Shown one piece after another: positions 46,505 through 55,700 of a stretch of 64,000 nt of DNA. The notes beneath the pieces are model-generated. The model searched no databases. It saw only the letters and a program-made list of their open reading frames with translations, and was not told the DNA's origin. Position 1 is the first letter of the stretch. Each line of letters starts with the position of its first letter. Source of the stretch: JBNLAN01 sp050302175 (GTDB taxonomy: Bacteria; Pseudomonadota; Zetaproteobacteria; Mariprofundales; Mariprofundaceae). The DNA lies in NCBI GenBank assembly GCA_050302175.1, contig JBNLAN010000009.1, positions 62,001 through 126,000 of the forward strand, given 5' to 3'. A program made the position numbers and the translations under genes.

Positions 46505-47542
46505 ATGAAAATTGGTCAGCACACAATTGGCAAAGACTCTCCCTGCTACATTATCGCCGAGCTTTCCGGCAATCATAACCAGAGTTTTGAGCGTGCCGTG
46601 GAGTTGGTCTACGCTGCCAGAGAGGCAGGTGCCAATGCGATCAAGCTGCAGACCTATACACCCGATACCATTACCATCAATTGCGATAGTGATCTGTTTA
46701 GGTTAAAGGGGACCCTTTGGGAAGGACAGACTCTTTATGATATCTATCAAAGTGCTTATACCCCGTGGGAGTGGCAGCCAAAACTTAAGCTCATTGCCAA
46801 TGAGTTGGGAATGGACTGTTTTTCATCGCCGTTTGACTTTTCTTCTGTGGATTTCCTGGAGGAGATGGGTGTCCCAGCATACAAGATTGCCTCATCTGAA
46901 CTGATTGATGTACCTCTTCTGAATAAAGTTGCAGCTACAGGTAAGCCGGTTATTATTTCTACAGGCATGGCAACGCAGAAGGAGATTGAGGAGGCGTTGG
47001 CTTGTTTCAGGCGTGTCGGAGTTGAAGATTTGGTACTGCTGAAATGTACAAGTGCCTACCCGGCTAATCCTGCGGATATGAATTTAAGGACAATTCCGGA
47101 TATGGCGAACATCTTTGGCACACTAGTTGGTTTGTCTGACCATTCGCTGGGTATTGAAGCTCCTGTAGCTTCTGTGGCACTCGGAGCAGTTGTTATAGAG
47201 AAGCATATGACACTGCGTCGTGCTGATGGCGGGCCGGATGCAGCCTTTTCACTTGAACCCGAGGAGTTCCGGGCTATGGTGGATGCAGTGCGGATAACCG
47301 AGCAGGTGCTGGGCTCGATACGCTATGGAGCGACAGAGGCTGAAAGTATCGCTGTTGAGTGTCGTCGTTCCCTGTTTGCAGTTGCCGATATCCAAGAGGG
47401 TGAAAAGCTGACGGAAGAAAATGTCCGAAGCATTCGTCCTGGTTACGGCCTGCCTCCTTCCGATTACACTGAGGTAATCGGTCGTAAGGCGGGCTGTTTC
47501 ATTAAGCGTGGCACCCCACTAGCCTGGGAATTGATTGATTAA
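46505..47542 (+). CDS. pseI: Pseudaminic acid synthase
   Basis: A 345-residue NeuB-family enzyme. The TIM-barrel domain has IAELSGNHNQSFERAVELV and IKLQTYTPDTIT; the C-terminal SAF (antifreeze-like) domain begins at AVADIQEGEKLTEENVRSIRPG (in part GEKLTEENVRSIRPG). It condenses phosphoenolpyruvate with 6-deoxy-AltdiNAc to pseudaminic acid. Pse rather than Leg or Neu is favoured because PseB, PseC and PseG are in the same locus and because of the YTPDTIT segment. Confidence 0.93.
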   Translation: MKIGQHTIGKDSPCYIIAELSGNHNQSFERAVELVYAAREAGANAIKLQTYTPDTITINCDSDLFRLKGTLWEGQTLYDIYQSAYTPWEWQPKLKLIANELGMDCFSSPFDFSSVDFLEEMGVPAYKIASSELIDVPLLNKVAATGKPVIISTGMATQKEIEEALACFRRVGVEDLVLLKCTSAYPANPADMNLRTIPDMANIFGTLVGLSDHSLGIEAPVASVALGAVVIEKHMTLRRADGGPDAAFSLEPEEFRAMVDAVRITEQVLGSIRYGATEAESIAVECRRSLFAVADIQEGEKLTEENVRSIRPGYGLPPSDYTEVIGRKAGCFIKRGTPLAWELID

Positions 47543-47543
47543 T

Positions 47544-48665
47544 ATGTCAGCGGCAGATGGCGAAACTCTTCTAAAGGCTTGTGAATCGGCTCTTTCCGGT
47601 TTTTACGATGTGGATCATGCAGTGCTGACCGGTAACGGTACTGTAGCACTTTCTATCGCTTATAGGCTGATGCCCGAGGGGCGCAGTAAAGTACTTCTTC
47701 CTTCGGTCGTTTGTCCCAATCTCATTTATGCGGCCCAGTATGCAGAGAAAGAAGTGGCATTTGCGGATGTGCTTGCAGATGATGCGACGATCGATCCGGA
47801 TGCTGTAGCGCATGTACTGGCAGATGGTCCTGATATCGGGGTGGTCGTCGCGGTACACCTATATGGGCATGCTGCACGCATGGATGCTCTCAGGGATATT
47901 TGCAGGGAGCATAACGTCCTGCTAATCGAAGATGTCGCTCAGGCAATGGGAGGGCGGGATGCCAAGGGGCGCCTTTTAGGTACAATGGGGGATTGTGCCG
48001 TTGCCTCTTTTGGACATACAAAAATTTTAGAGACCGGTGGTGGTGGAGCAATTATAACCGGCAAAGAATCGCTTGCACGAAAAGCAACTGAAATTGCAAC
48101 TGAAATAGGGCCTGAAAAATCGGGGTTGGAGCATCTTCATGCTTGTTACCGGCGACTCTTTTATGCGATCTGGCATTCCGGTCAGGAGGATGCCCGTTTT
48201 TACCGGATGTTCGAAGGATTTGGTGCTTACTTTGCAGATATGTATCTCTACCGGATGGAGCCTGAATTGGCGGGTCAAATCGTGGCAGCTATGGATGAAT
48301 TGCCCGAGCTGATTGATCACCGTCGAAAGCTGGGGTCTCTCTATACACATGCGTTGGAGCAGTTGCCCGGTGTGAAATTGTTTTCAGTTACGGATGGTAT
48401 TGTGCCTTGGCGTTTCTCTTTTTTGGTCGATGCCGAAAACCGGGATGCGCTACTGGAACATATCCGGAATGCCGACTTCGATGCCTCGTCTTGGTATCCA
48501 TGCGTTGCCAACTGGTTCACTCCGGCATCCGGATCTGGGGAGCGCTACCCTGTTGGCAGCCGAATCGAGAAGGAAATTATCAATCTCTGGGTAGATCCGA
48601 CCTATTCAATTGTTAGAGTCGAAGCGCTAGTGGCAACTATCCGGGAATATTACGAGGCAGCTTGA
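47544..48665 (+). CDS. DegT/DnrJ/EryC1 family aminotransferase
   Basis: A 373-residue PLP enzyme. GNGTVALSIAYRLM binds phosphate, LLIEDVAQAMGGR supplies the ring Asp, and SFGHTKILETGGGGAI contains the Schiff-base Lys (usual SFHxTK changed to SFGHTK). It lacks the first 30 or so residues of the usual family start. It may aminate a second keto-sugar or an acyl precursor. ATG 47544 is used, overlapping no Shine-Dalgarno; TTG 47535, overlapping pseI, is the alternative. Confidence 0.8.
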   Translation: MSAADGETLLKACESALSGFYDVDHAVLTGNGTVALSIAYRLMPEGRSKVLLPSVVCPNLIYAAQYAEKEVAFADVLADDATIDPDAVAHVLADGPDIGVVVAVHLYGHAARMDALRDICREHNVLLIEDVAQAMGGRDAKGRLLGTMGDCAVASFGHTKILETGGGGAIITGKESLARKATEIATEIGPEKSGLEHLHACYRRLFYAIWHSGQEDARFYRMFEGFGAYFADMYLYRMEPELAGQIVAAMDELPELIDHRRKLGSLYTHALEQLPGVKLFSVTDGIVPWRFSFLVDAENRDALLEHIRNADFDASSWYPCVANWFTPASGSGERYPVGSRIEKEIINLWVDPTYSIVRVEALVATIREYYEAA

Positions 48666-48776
48666 CCGTTGTTGGCCTGCCGAATACGACTGGGCGTGGT
48701 ATGATTGGATGTCATACTACCCTGGCGCCTAAAGATTCCTTTGGTCATACTATGGTACGAGAGGAGGAGAAGTCTG

Positions 48777-49439
48777 ATGAGTAAAATCGTTTTGTTCGGG
48801 TGTGGCCAGATGGCAGAGATCGCCCATGTGTTTATCGAACATGATACTGACCATGAAGTTGTGGCATTTTGTGTTGACCGCGAGCATATTCAGGAGAAGG
48901 AATTTCGCGGTCTTCCCGTCGTGGCTTTTGAAGAGGTGGAGCAACGCTATCCGCCATCCGACCATCAGATGTTTATCTTGCTCGGTGCCAGGGAGACCAA
49001 CCGCCTGCGCGAGAGGAAATACAATGAAGCTAAAAGCAAAGGGTATTCCTTCATCAGCTACGTTAGCTCCAAAGCGACTATTTGCCCCGAGAGCCATATT
49101 GGCGAAAACTGTTTGATTCTGGAAAATAACGTGATTCAGCCTTTTGCGAGTATCGGCGATAACTGCGTTTTATGGAGCGGCAATCACATCGGACACCACA
49201 GTTCAATCCGTGATCACTGCTATCTCGCTTCCCACATTGTGGTTTCCGGTCGAGTGACGGTACACCCGTATTGCTATCTGGGCGTTAACGCCACCATTCG
49301 AGACGGTATCGAGATCGCACCGAGTACCGTGGTCGGGGCAGGGGCTTTGATTATGAAACCAACTGAAGAGGGTGCAGTTTATATGGGCCTGCCAGGGCGT
49401 AAAGCACCTATGAAACACACAGACGTTGATTTGCCTTGA
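48777..49439 (+). CDS. NeuD/PglD-type sugar O- or N-acetyltransferase
   Basis: A 220-residue two-domain protein: an N-terminal Rossmann-like sugar-binding domain (IVLFGCGQMAEIAHVFIEHD) and a left-handed beta-helix with hexapeptide repeats (ILENNVIQPFASIGDNCVLWSG in part, IGHHSSIRDHCYLASH, VNATIRDGIEI). The His in GNHIGHHSS fits the catalytic position. NeuD acetylates sialic acids, while PglD acetylates UDP-4-amino sugars. GAGGAGGA at 48761-48768 is a strong start signal. It may supply the missing PseH step. Confidence 0.85.
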   Translation: MSKIVLFGCGQMAEIAHVFIEHDTDHEVVAFCVDREHIQEKEFRGLPVVAFEEVEQRYPPSDHQMFILLGARETNRLRERKYNEAKSKGYSFISYVSSKATICPESHIGENCLILENNVIQPFASIGDNCVLWSGNHIGHHSSIRDHCYLASHIVVSGRVTVHPYCYLGVNATIRDGIEIAPSTVVGAGALIMKPTEEGAVYMGLPGRKAPMKHTDVDLP

Positions 49440-49455
49440 TGGGATTATTGAAAAA

Positions 49456-50382
49456 ATGAAATGGAAAAAACTTGGTAGAATATTCAATCCTGAGGCGATG
49501 TCAGTCGACTGGGTGAGGCGTCATGGCATGTTGCCGATTGCAGATCATATTCGAGACGATTTATTTCGTGTCTATTTTTGCAGCAGGGATGAAGAAGGGC
49601 GCTCTATGGTTGGATATATCGAGATTGATATTCGTGATCCCCATAATATCCTGAAAGTGAGCGAAGAACCGGTGTTTCGTTTCGGGCCGCTAGGACACTT
49701 TGATGATAATGGCGTATCGCCTTCATCTATTGTCAATGTCGATGGTCGAAAATACTTGTATTACATCGGATGGAAGCCTCGAAGTACTACCCGGTTTGGT
49801 TTGATCGGAGGGCTTACTATAAGTGACGATGGCGGAGAAAATTTCCAACGGGTCTCTAACGCTCCAATTCTCCGGTGTACTGATAAAGAGCCTGTGACAA
49901 TTTTGACCGCGCCGTTCGTGATTCGAGATGATGGTTTATGGCGCATGTGGTATGTATCGGGCGTCAAGTGGATTAATCCGGATCTGCCTGTTTACAACAT
50001 CAAACATGCAAGTTCCGATGATGGGGTGAATTGGGAACAGAGTGGCGTAGTCTGTATCGACAACCGTGATGATGAGACATCGCTAGCCAGACCATGTGTC
50101 CTGAAAGAGGATGGTATTTATAAAATGTGGTATTCCTACAAATATAAGGGAAACCCTTACCGAATCGGTTATGCAGAGTCGGAAGATGGTATTGCGTGGG
50201 AACGTAAGGATGACGATGCCGGAATTGACGTATCAGAGAGCGGGTGGGACTCAGAGATGGTTGAGTATGCATATGTATTTAATCACAAAGGCGAGAAATA
50301 TATGCTGTATAATGGCAACGGCTATGGAAAGAACGGCTTTGGTCTTGCTGTTCTTGAAAGTAGTGTAGGAGAGTCAAGGTGA
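49456..50382 (+). CDS. Five-bladed beta-propeller, glycosidase-like protein
   Basis: A 308-residue protein with repeating beta-propeller blades like GH43/GH32/GH130-type folds: WYVSGVKW, IKHASSDDGVNWE, MWYSYKYKGNPYRIGYAESEDG (in part RIGYAESEDGIAWE), YMLYNGNGYGKNGFG. The acidic active-site residues are not assigned with confidence, so glycosidase, phosphorylase or a non-catalytic role all remain possible. It overlaps pseF by 4 bases, so it is made with the CMP-Pse synthetase. Confidence 0.75.
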   Translation: MKWKKLGRIFNPEAMSVDWVRRHGMLPIADHIRDDLFRVYFCSRDEEGRSMVGYIEIDIRDPHNILKVSEEPVFRFGPLGHFDDNGVSPSSIVNVDGRKYLYYIGWKPRSTTRFGLIGGLTISDDGGENFQRVSNAPILRCTDKEPVTILTAPFVIRDDGLWRMWYVSGVKWINPDLPVYNIKHASSDDGVNWEQSGVVCIDNRDDETSLARPCVLKEDGIYKMWYSYKYKGNPYRIGYAESEDGIAWERKDDDAGIDVSESGWDSEMVEYAYVFNHKGEKYMLYNGNGYGKNGFGLAVLESSVGESR

Positions 50383-51071
50383 AGCGGATTGCGATCATTC
50401 CCGCCCGTGGTGGAAGTAAACGTATCCCGAACAAAAACATCAAATTTTTTCACGGGAAACCGATAATTTCCTATGTGCTAGAAACTGCGAAGGCATCGGG
50501 ATTGTTTGATAAAATTCACGTTTCAACTGACTCTCAGGAGATTAAACAGGTGGTGGAGTCTCTCGGGTTTCCGGTCGATTTCCTCCGTCCTGATTCACTG
50601 GCTGATGATTACACGCCGATTATGCCGGTTCTCAGATTTGTGCTGGATGAGTATGAACAAAGGGGCGAAAAGTTTGACGTCGCTTGCATGTTAATGGCTA
50701 CCGCCCCACTTCTGGAGGCATCGGATATTGTTGCAGCCTATGATATTTTTAATGCTGGTGGCGGTGATTTACCGGTACTTGGGGTAACAGAATATCCGGC
50801 ACCTATCGAATGGGCTTTTGAGAGAGACGATGACGGTCGTCTGATTCCGGTCGCGCCGGGAAAATTTTCGATCCGGTCCCAGGATATTGAAAAGAAATAT
50901 TATGATGCAGGCTGTTTTTGCATGCTTCCCGCAGCCCGGATACAAGCGTCGGAAGGGGCCGGAGATGACTCCTCATTTCGGGGGTATGTTCTTCCTAAGA
51001 CAAAGGCCGTAGATATAGATGATGAAAATGACTGGGCTTTTGCGGAAGCAATTTATGCCCGGCGACTCTGA
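50379..51071 (+). CDS. pseF: Pseudaminic acid cytidylyltransferase
   Basis: A 230-residue NeuA/PseF-type enzyme. IAIIPARGGSKRIPNKNIK is the CTP-binding signature, followed by HVSTDSQEIKQV and the LMATAPLLEASDI segment. PseF is favoured over NeuA by the FHGKPIISYVLE-type early region and by the locus. It forms CMP-pseudaminic acid from CTP. GTG at 50379 overlaps the propeller gene's stop. Confidence 0.9.
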   Translation: MKRIAIIPARGGSKRIPNKNIKFFHGKPIISYVLETAKASGLFDKIHVSTDSQEIKQVVESLGFPVDFLRPDSLADDYTPIMPVLRFVLDEYEQRGEKFDVACMLMATAPLLEASDIVAAYDIFNAGGGDLPVLGVTEYPAPIEWAFERDDDGRLIPVAPGKFSIRSQDIEKKYYDAGCFCMLPAARIQASEGAGDDSSFRGYVLPKTKAVDIDDENDWAFAEAIYARRL

Positions 51072-51094
51072 ACGGGGGCAAGCAAAGCATCATC

Positions 51095-52114
51095 ATGAAG
51101 ATTCTTGCATACGAATCGGAGGCATTTGCTGAAGCCTGGAGCTATTTGTGGGGGAAGGATTCGTTTCAGCACGCCCTCTACACTCCGAAACAGGCCGCTT
51201 ATTACGACGCGTACCGGGAGTCTGTTCATTTCGAAAACGCCTCTTTCGTAGTGATATATAAAGAAAAACCGGTGTGCGGGATGCTTCTTACTTTGGAAAG
51301 GAGTGATTCAAAGCTGGAACTCTCTTACTATGGTCTGCCGATCCTTTACCTTTGCGATGTTTCTTCAGACATGGCCCACTCACAGCTGCTTTACAAGCTT
51401 GTAAGGGATTATCTGGCATCGTTAATAGGTGAAGGCAATGAGGTAAACGTAGTGTTCAGAGAACCTGAAGACCACGCAGAGCTTTCGGCCCCGGGAAGGT
51501 ATTTCCTCGAATCGGGGGGGGCTTTCAACACCCATGTGACACAGATGATTGATCTGGCTCAGGATACTGCAACCTTACGAAAGGGATTACGAAAGAGTTA
51601 CAAAAGCCTTGTTTCATGGGGAGAGAAAAATCTCAATATGCTTGTGGCCGATCGGGAGAGTGTGGATTCATCTCTGATTTCATCTTTCCGGGAACTTCAT
51701 GTCATGGTTGCCGGAAAAGAGACCCGGTCGAAAGAGACATGGGCCGCCCAGCAGCAGATGATCGAGGCGGGTGAGGCATTTGCTATTTTTGCATGGATGG
51801 ATAAAAAGCTGGTTTCTGCAGCACTGTTTCCCCATAGCAACCGGTATTGTTTTTATGGTGTCAGCGCCTCGGACCGTTCCCTGTTTGACAAGCCATTGTC
51901 GCATGCCGTTCTATGGAAGGCTATTCATTATGCGAAAGAGATCGGATGTCGGCATTTCGAGATGGGAGAACAGTGCTACTACCTTTCACCGGATGCTTCG
52001 GAGCAGGCCAGGAAAGAGTACAATATCAGCAAGTTTAAACGAGGATTTGGAGGCTATCCGAAGATAGTAACTGATATTGTAATCCGGACAACCAAGGCAG
52101 CCTGCTTTTCATGA
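51095..52114 (+). CDS. FemAB-like GNAT-fold acyl/aminoacyltransferase
   Basis: A 339-residue protein with two GNAT-like halves, as in FemAB and lipid II:glycine transferases. The first half opens with EAFAEAWSYLWGKDSFQHALYTP (in part) and the second has FRELHVMVAGKETRS, FAIFAWMDKKLVSAALFPHS and the CRHFEMGEQCYY motif. Such proteins add aminoacyl or acyl groups, in this setting perhaps to a glycan. It overlaps the next gene by 4 bases. Confidence 0.75.
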   Translation: MKILAYESEAFAEAWSYLWGKDSFQHALYTPKQAAYYDAYRESVHFENASFVVIYKEKPVCGMLLTLERSDSKLELSYYGLPILYLCDVSSDMAHSQLLYKLVRDYLASLIGEGNEVNVVFREPEDHAELSAPGRYFLESGGAFNTHVTQMIDLAQDTATLRKGLRKSYKSLVSWGEKNLNMLVADRESVDSSLISSFRELHVMVAGKETRSKETWAAQQQMIEAGEAFAIFAWMDKKLVSAALFPHSNRYCFYGVSASDRSLFDKPLSHAVLWKAIHYAKEIGCRHFEMGEQCYYLSPDASEQARKEYNISKFKRGFGGYPKIVTDIVIRTTKAACFS

Positions 52115-53049
52115 GCTATTTTTTATGGCCGGAAGGAACCTTTAGCAGGTTCGGGCATTTGTTCAGGAGTGCGACAGCTGAAGAAGTAGAGTTTCGCCTC
52201 CAGTCAATGTATCCCTCCGGATATCCTGTACTCGTCTCCAGTGGTCGAGCTGCTATCAGGCTTGTCCATTCACTGATGGGTATTTCAAGGGGGGATTGTA
52301 TAGGTGTCCCTCGATATGCTAGCCACTGTGTCTTGGATGTGGTCGCCAGATCGGCAGCTCCAGTTCTTTATCAGCATCCGGGAACAAGAAAGAGCGATCT
52401 GGTTTATCACCCTTGGGGATATCTGAATGCGGGCGAATGGATGAAACCGATCATTGAGGATGCGGTGGACACCTTGCTCGTTCCGGGAAATGACCTGTTC
52501 CAAGTGGGGGGGGATTTTGAAATCTGGTCGCTGCCGAAGATACTGGGAACCTCTTCCGGTGGAGTTATATGGTGTCGCGAAGCGAGTGATGCGGAAAGTC
52601 TCAGAAGACTACGTTCAGAGTGTTCAGGTGGCTTTGCATTTTGGCTTCTCAGGCAGATGGGACATTTCTGGCATGCGTTACATGTGGCTTGGAGTGGTCT
52701 GGAAAGCCATCAGGGAGGAGACTTGGCCGGGATTGTTTGCGCCGAAGTTTTAAATGCGCTGGGGGCACTAGAGGCGTTAATTGAGGAGAGGAAACTCAGA
52801 TGGACATTGGTCGAGAAGCTGATTCCCGATTGGGCGCATCTCGGAGACGGTCGCCTTCCATGCTGCGTTCCGCTTGAGGTCAAGGAAGAGATCGTGACTT
52901 CCCTTTCTGAGCTTGGCTTTTCAGCCGGGTTTCGAATTCTTGAGATCGGTGACTCCTTTCATCGTATATTTGCATTGCCGATTCACCAAGATGTCCCGGA
53001 AAGGCTTATCAGGGACGCTTTAGCATTATTTGACGATTGTGAGAAATAA
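52111..53049 (+). CDS. DegT-like PLP-fold protein, divergent
   Basis: A 312-residue protein related to DegT/DnrJ aminotransferases but shorter. VLVSSGRAAIRLVHSLMG corresponds to the phosphate-binding helix, IIEDAVDTLL to the ring-Asp motif and IWSLPKILGTSSGG to the Lys motif, so the PLP residues may survive. The rest is strongly divergent and the N-terminal 40 residues are unusual. It may be an aminotransferase for an unusual sugar, or an inactive regulator. It overlaps the preceding FemAB-like gene. Confidence 0.7.
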   Translation: MSYFLWPEGTFSRFGHLFRSATAEEVEFRLQSMYPSGYPVLVSSGRAAIRLVHSLMGISRGDCIGVPRYASHCVLDVVARSAAPVLYQHPGTRKSDLVYHPWGYLNAGEWMKPIIEDAVDTLLVPGNDLFQVGGDFEIWSLPKILGTSSGGVIWCREASDAESLRRLRSECSGGFAFWLLRQMGHFWHALHVAWSGLESHQGGDLAGIVCAEVLNALGALEALIEERKLRWTLVEKLIPDWAHLGDGRLPCCVPLEVKEEIVTSLSELGFSAGFRILEIGDSFHRIFALPIHQDVPERLIRDALALFDDCEK

Positions 53050-53053
53050 TTTG

Positions 53054-54118
53054 ATGGCTGTAACTTTCGATATAGCAAAGAACGAGGATGAGATTCGGGC
53101 GGCCTTTAAACTGGCCTGTGACGTTTTTAGCGAAAATGCAAATTCTCAAACTTACCAAAGCGACAAGCAAAGGATATGGGAAAGCGATCCGTATGGAGCA
53201 GAAGAGGGGAATTTAGTCCTTGCCAAGTCGGAGAACAGTAAGGTCATCGGTTTGGTAAGAATTGTTCCACGTATGATTTTCAGAGAGGGTGTTTCTCTTC
53301 GCGTTGCGGGTTTTAGCAGTGTTTGCCTTTCTCCGGAGTATCGCAATAGAGGGTTGTCCAGGCCATTAATGGAACATGCACTTTGGCACTGTGAACAGAG
53401 AGGGTTCGATCTTGCTTTTCTTATTGCCAGAAGGGCGGTGGATCATTATTACAACAAGTTCGGTTTCTGGGGTATATCTTCCTATAATCGGTTGAGTATA
53501 AAACTGCCCATTACCTCTCAGCAAAAGAAGCCTGTTCAGCTTTTGGAAATAAGTTTTGACTCGGACACGATTGCTACTCTGAAACAAGCGTATTGGGCTA
53601 GTTACAGTAGATGTTTTGGTACGGTGGATCGGGCGTTGGATGAGTACTGGCTATACCTTCGCGACTATATCAAGACAATAACTTCGGTTTCTATGAAGGG
53701 TATATATCTGGATCACGCTTTGGTTGGTTATGTGATTGTGGATGAGGAAGGCACTGTTTATGAGATTGCTTATGTAGATGAAGAGGATATCGGCATCGGA
53801 TCACTTTCCCAAGTGTGCAGAGATGGGGATGAAGAGCTGGTTTTGGAGATTCCACCGGAGCATGCTCTGGTTTCTTGTCTGGCGGAAGAGGATTTTTCTA
53901 TAAGATATCGTCAGTGCAGTTACGGTGGACACATGATCAAAGTACTTGATTACAAGCGTATGGCGGATTTGTATGCGCAGAGGATGGGTAAGGCCTTTGT
54001 TACAAAGAATGCCCATGGGCTTTCATACGAAGAGACCTGTAGACTTGTTGGTGCATACAGCATAGCGATTAACCCGAAAGGATTATCCTTCAATGTCAGT
54101 CTTCCGGATCGGTTTTGA
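53054..54118 (+). CDS. GNAT acetyltransferase, two-domain type
   Basis: A 354-residue protein. The N-terminal GNAT domain has FSSVCLSPEYRNRGLSRPLME with the acetyl-CoA loop, and FLIARRAVDHYYNKFGFWG follows, as in Eis-like acetyltransferases. The remaining 200 residues are a second, less clear GNAT-like or sterol-carrier-like domain. It starts 5 bases after the DegT-like stop. It is a second candidate for the missing PseH step, though twice PseH's length. Confidence 0.72.
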   Translation: MAVTFDIAKNEDEIRAAFKLACDVFSENANSQTYQSDKQRIWESDPYGAEEGNLVLAKSENSKVIGLVRIVPRMIFREGVSLRVAGFSSVCLSPEYRNRGLSRPLMEHALWHCEQRGFDLAFLIARRAVDHYYNKFGFWGISSYNRLSIKLPITSQQKKPVQLLEISFDSDTIATLKQAYWASYSRCFGTVDRALDEYWLYLRDYIKTITSVSMKGIYLDHALVGYVIVDEEGTVYEIAYVDEEDIGIGSLSQVCRDGDEELVLEIPPEHALVSCLAEEDFSIRYRQCSYGGHMIKVLDYKRMADLYAQRMGKAFVTKNAHGLSYEETCRLVGAYSIAINPKGLSFNVSLPDRF

Positions 54119-54128
54119 AGGATAGCTA

Positions 54129-55700
54129 ATGGGCACACGGAAAGCGTATCTGGCGCATGTTTGTAACCAGATTAATCATGTATCCGATCAGGTAAAAAAC
54201 TGGTTGGCTAATCAGCCTATATCGATTCTTGATTACGACAGTCTGGCGTTGTCCCGTCGTCTTACGCAAAAAATTGTCGATACAATATACAACCCGATTC
54301 TTCGTGCTGTGGCTTGGGATCAGGAAGCACGTCCGGAATCATTTCCTGCGGTAAAACATGTGATGAAGATTGGCGGGATAACGATTGAAACGAGTTCAGG
54401 TGAAACTTCTGTTTCAACCAGGCAGGTGGCCAGGCACATCTACGAGTTTTGTCTCCATTGGTTTTACCTTCTCTTCAGGATATTGAAGACATTTTTTGAT
54501 CGTGGTGGCAGGAGGGAGCTTAAGGCAACTTTATTGTACGGAGTTGGCTCTGAGAATATTTCCGTCGATGGAAATGACCGACGCTTTCTGGAGTATTGTT
54601 ATAAAGGTCCAATTCGCCCGCTCAATGATGCAGATATACTTATTGTCCAAAGTGTGATGCCTATAAAGGGTACGGAACCAGAAAAAGTATTTTATAGGCG
54701 TTTTCCTGAAATCGACCTGCTCGATTTACTTCGCATTGATTGGTGGGAGGGGATATCGCTTCTTTTCGGACATATCCGACTTTTCTTTGTTTATATGTAT
54801 AAAGTGCTGTCCAATCCTCTGCTTTCCCTGTTGGGAAGGGATATTGCGAATGAGATGTTGATCCGTTGGTTGAATGACAGAGGCGAAATCAAAGATGTTA
54901 TCATAACCAATTCAAGTTACTCGCGACAGTTTCTATGGATGTATGACTTGCCGGGAAGAAAATATACCCTGCATCAGTTATGGTATTCGATGAATAATAA
55001 GCCAATAGTGTATAGATCTGAGCCATTGGAAGCAATTGTGCCGGGTATTTATTGCAACGTATCAGATGAATTGTGGGTTTGGACGGAATCCCAGAAAGAG
55101 TATTTTGAGAAGATAATGGTTGGACACAGGTTTCATGTGGTCGGTCCCATTCTATGGTATCTGAATACGGTTTCGGAGCCTTTATCCTCAAAAAAGATCC
55201 GGATTGCACTATTTGATGTAACGCCAGTTAATGATGCGTGGGCAAGAAACTATGGCATTATTTATAATTATTACTCTCCGGAGAATATGAGAGTATTTAT
55301 AAAAGACACTATCGACGTGATTAGGGAAATATTTCACGATCATGATGTTGAAGTTGTTTTAAAACATAAGAGGCCACCTCATTCCATCCATGATGACCGC
55401 TATTTTTCACTTATCGAAGGGCTTTTAAGTAAAGTTCCCTATTTTAAGGTTGTCCCGCCCGCTTCAAATATGTTCGAGCTTCTTTCAGGATGTGATATGG
55501 CAATTGTCGTCCCCTTTTCGTCACCTGCATACGTGGCCAGCTTTCTTGGGATTCCGGCCATATACTTTGATCCTGTTGAGCTTCTCGATCCTTCATATGA
55601 AAGTGACTCGCTGGTTTCTTTTGCATCCGGGAGAAAAGAACTGTCAGATATAATTGAGAGCATTTCTAATAAAAAGATTACTCGGACTTTATCTCAATAA
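54129..55700 (+). CDS. Glycosyltransferase-like surface polysaccharide protein
   Basis: A 523-residue protein of no named family recognised here. The C-terminal third resembles a GT-B domain: VVLKHKRPPHSIHDDRYF, FKVVPPASNMFELLSGCDMAIVVPFSSPA and LGIPAIYFDPVELL, the same layout as CDP-glycerol and UDP-GlcNAc transferases. The N-terminal part has a hydrophobic stretch near residue 210-235 (LLFGHIRLFFVYMYK). Its stop lies 23 bases past the end of the opposing radical SAM gene, so the two 3' ends overlap tail to tail. Confidence 0.6.
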   Translation: MGTRKAYLAHVCNQINHVSDQVKNWLANQPISILDYDSLALSRRLTQKIVDTIYNPILRAVAWDQEARPESFPAVKHVMKIGGITIETSSGETSVSTRQVARHIYEFCLHWFYLLFRILKTFFDRGGRRELKATLLYGVGSENISVDGNDRRFLEYCYKGPIRPLNDADILIVQSVMPIKGTEPEKVFYRRFPEIDLLDLLRIDWWEGISLLFGHIRLFFVYMYKVLSNPLLSLLGRDIANEMLIRWLNDRGEIKDVIITNSSYSRQFLWMYDLPGRKYTLHQLWYSMNNKPIVYRSEPLEAIVPGIYCNVSDELWVWTESQKEYFEKIMVGHRFHVVGPILWYLNTVSEPLSSKKIRIALFDVTPVNDAWARNYGIIYNYYSPENMRVFIKDTIDVIREIFHDHDVEVVLKHKRPPHSIHDDRYFSLIEGLLSKVPYFKVVPPASNMFELLSGCDMAIVVPFSSPAYVASFLGIPAIYFDPVELLDPSYESDSLVSFASGRKELSDIIESISNKKITRTLSQ

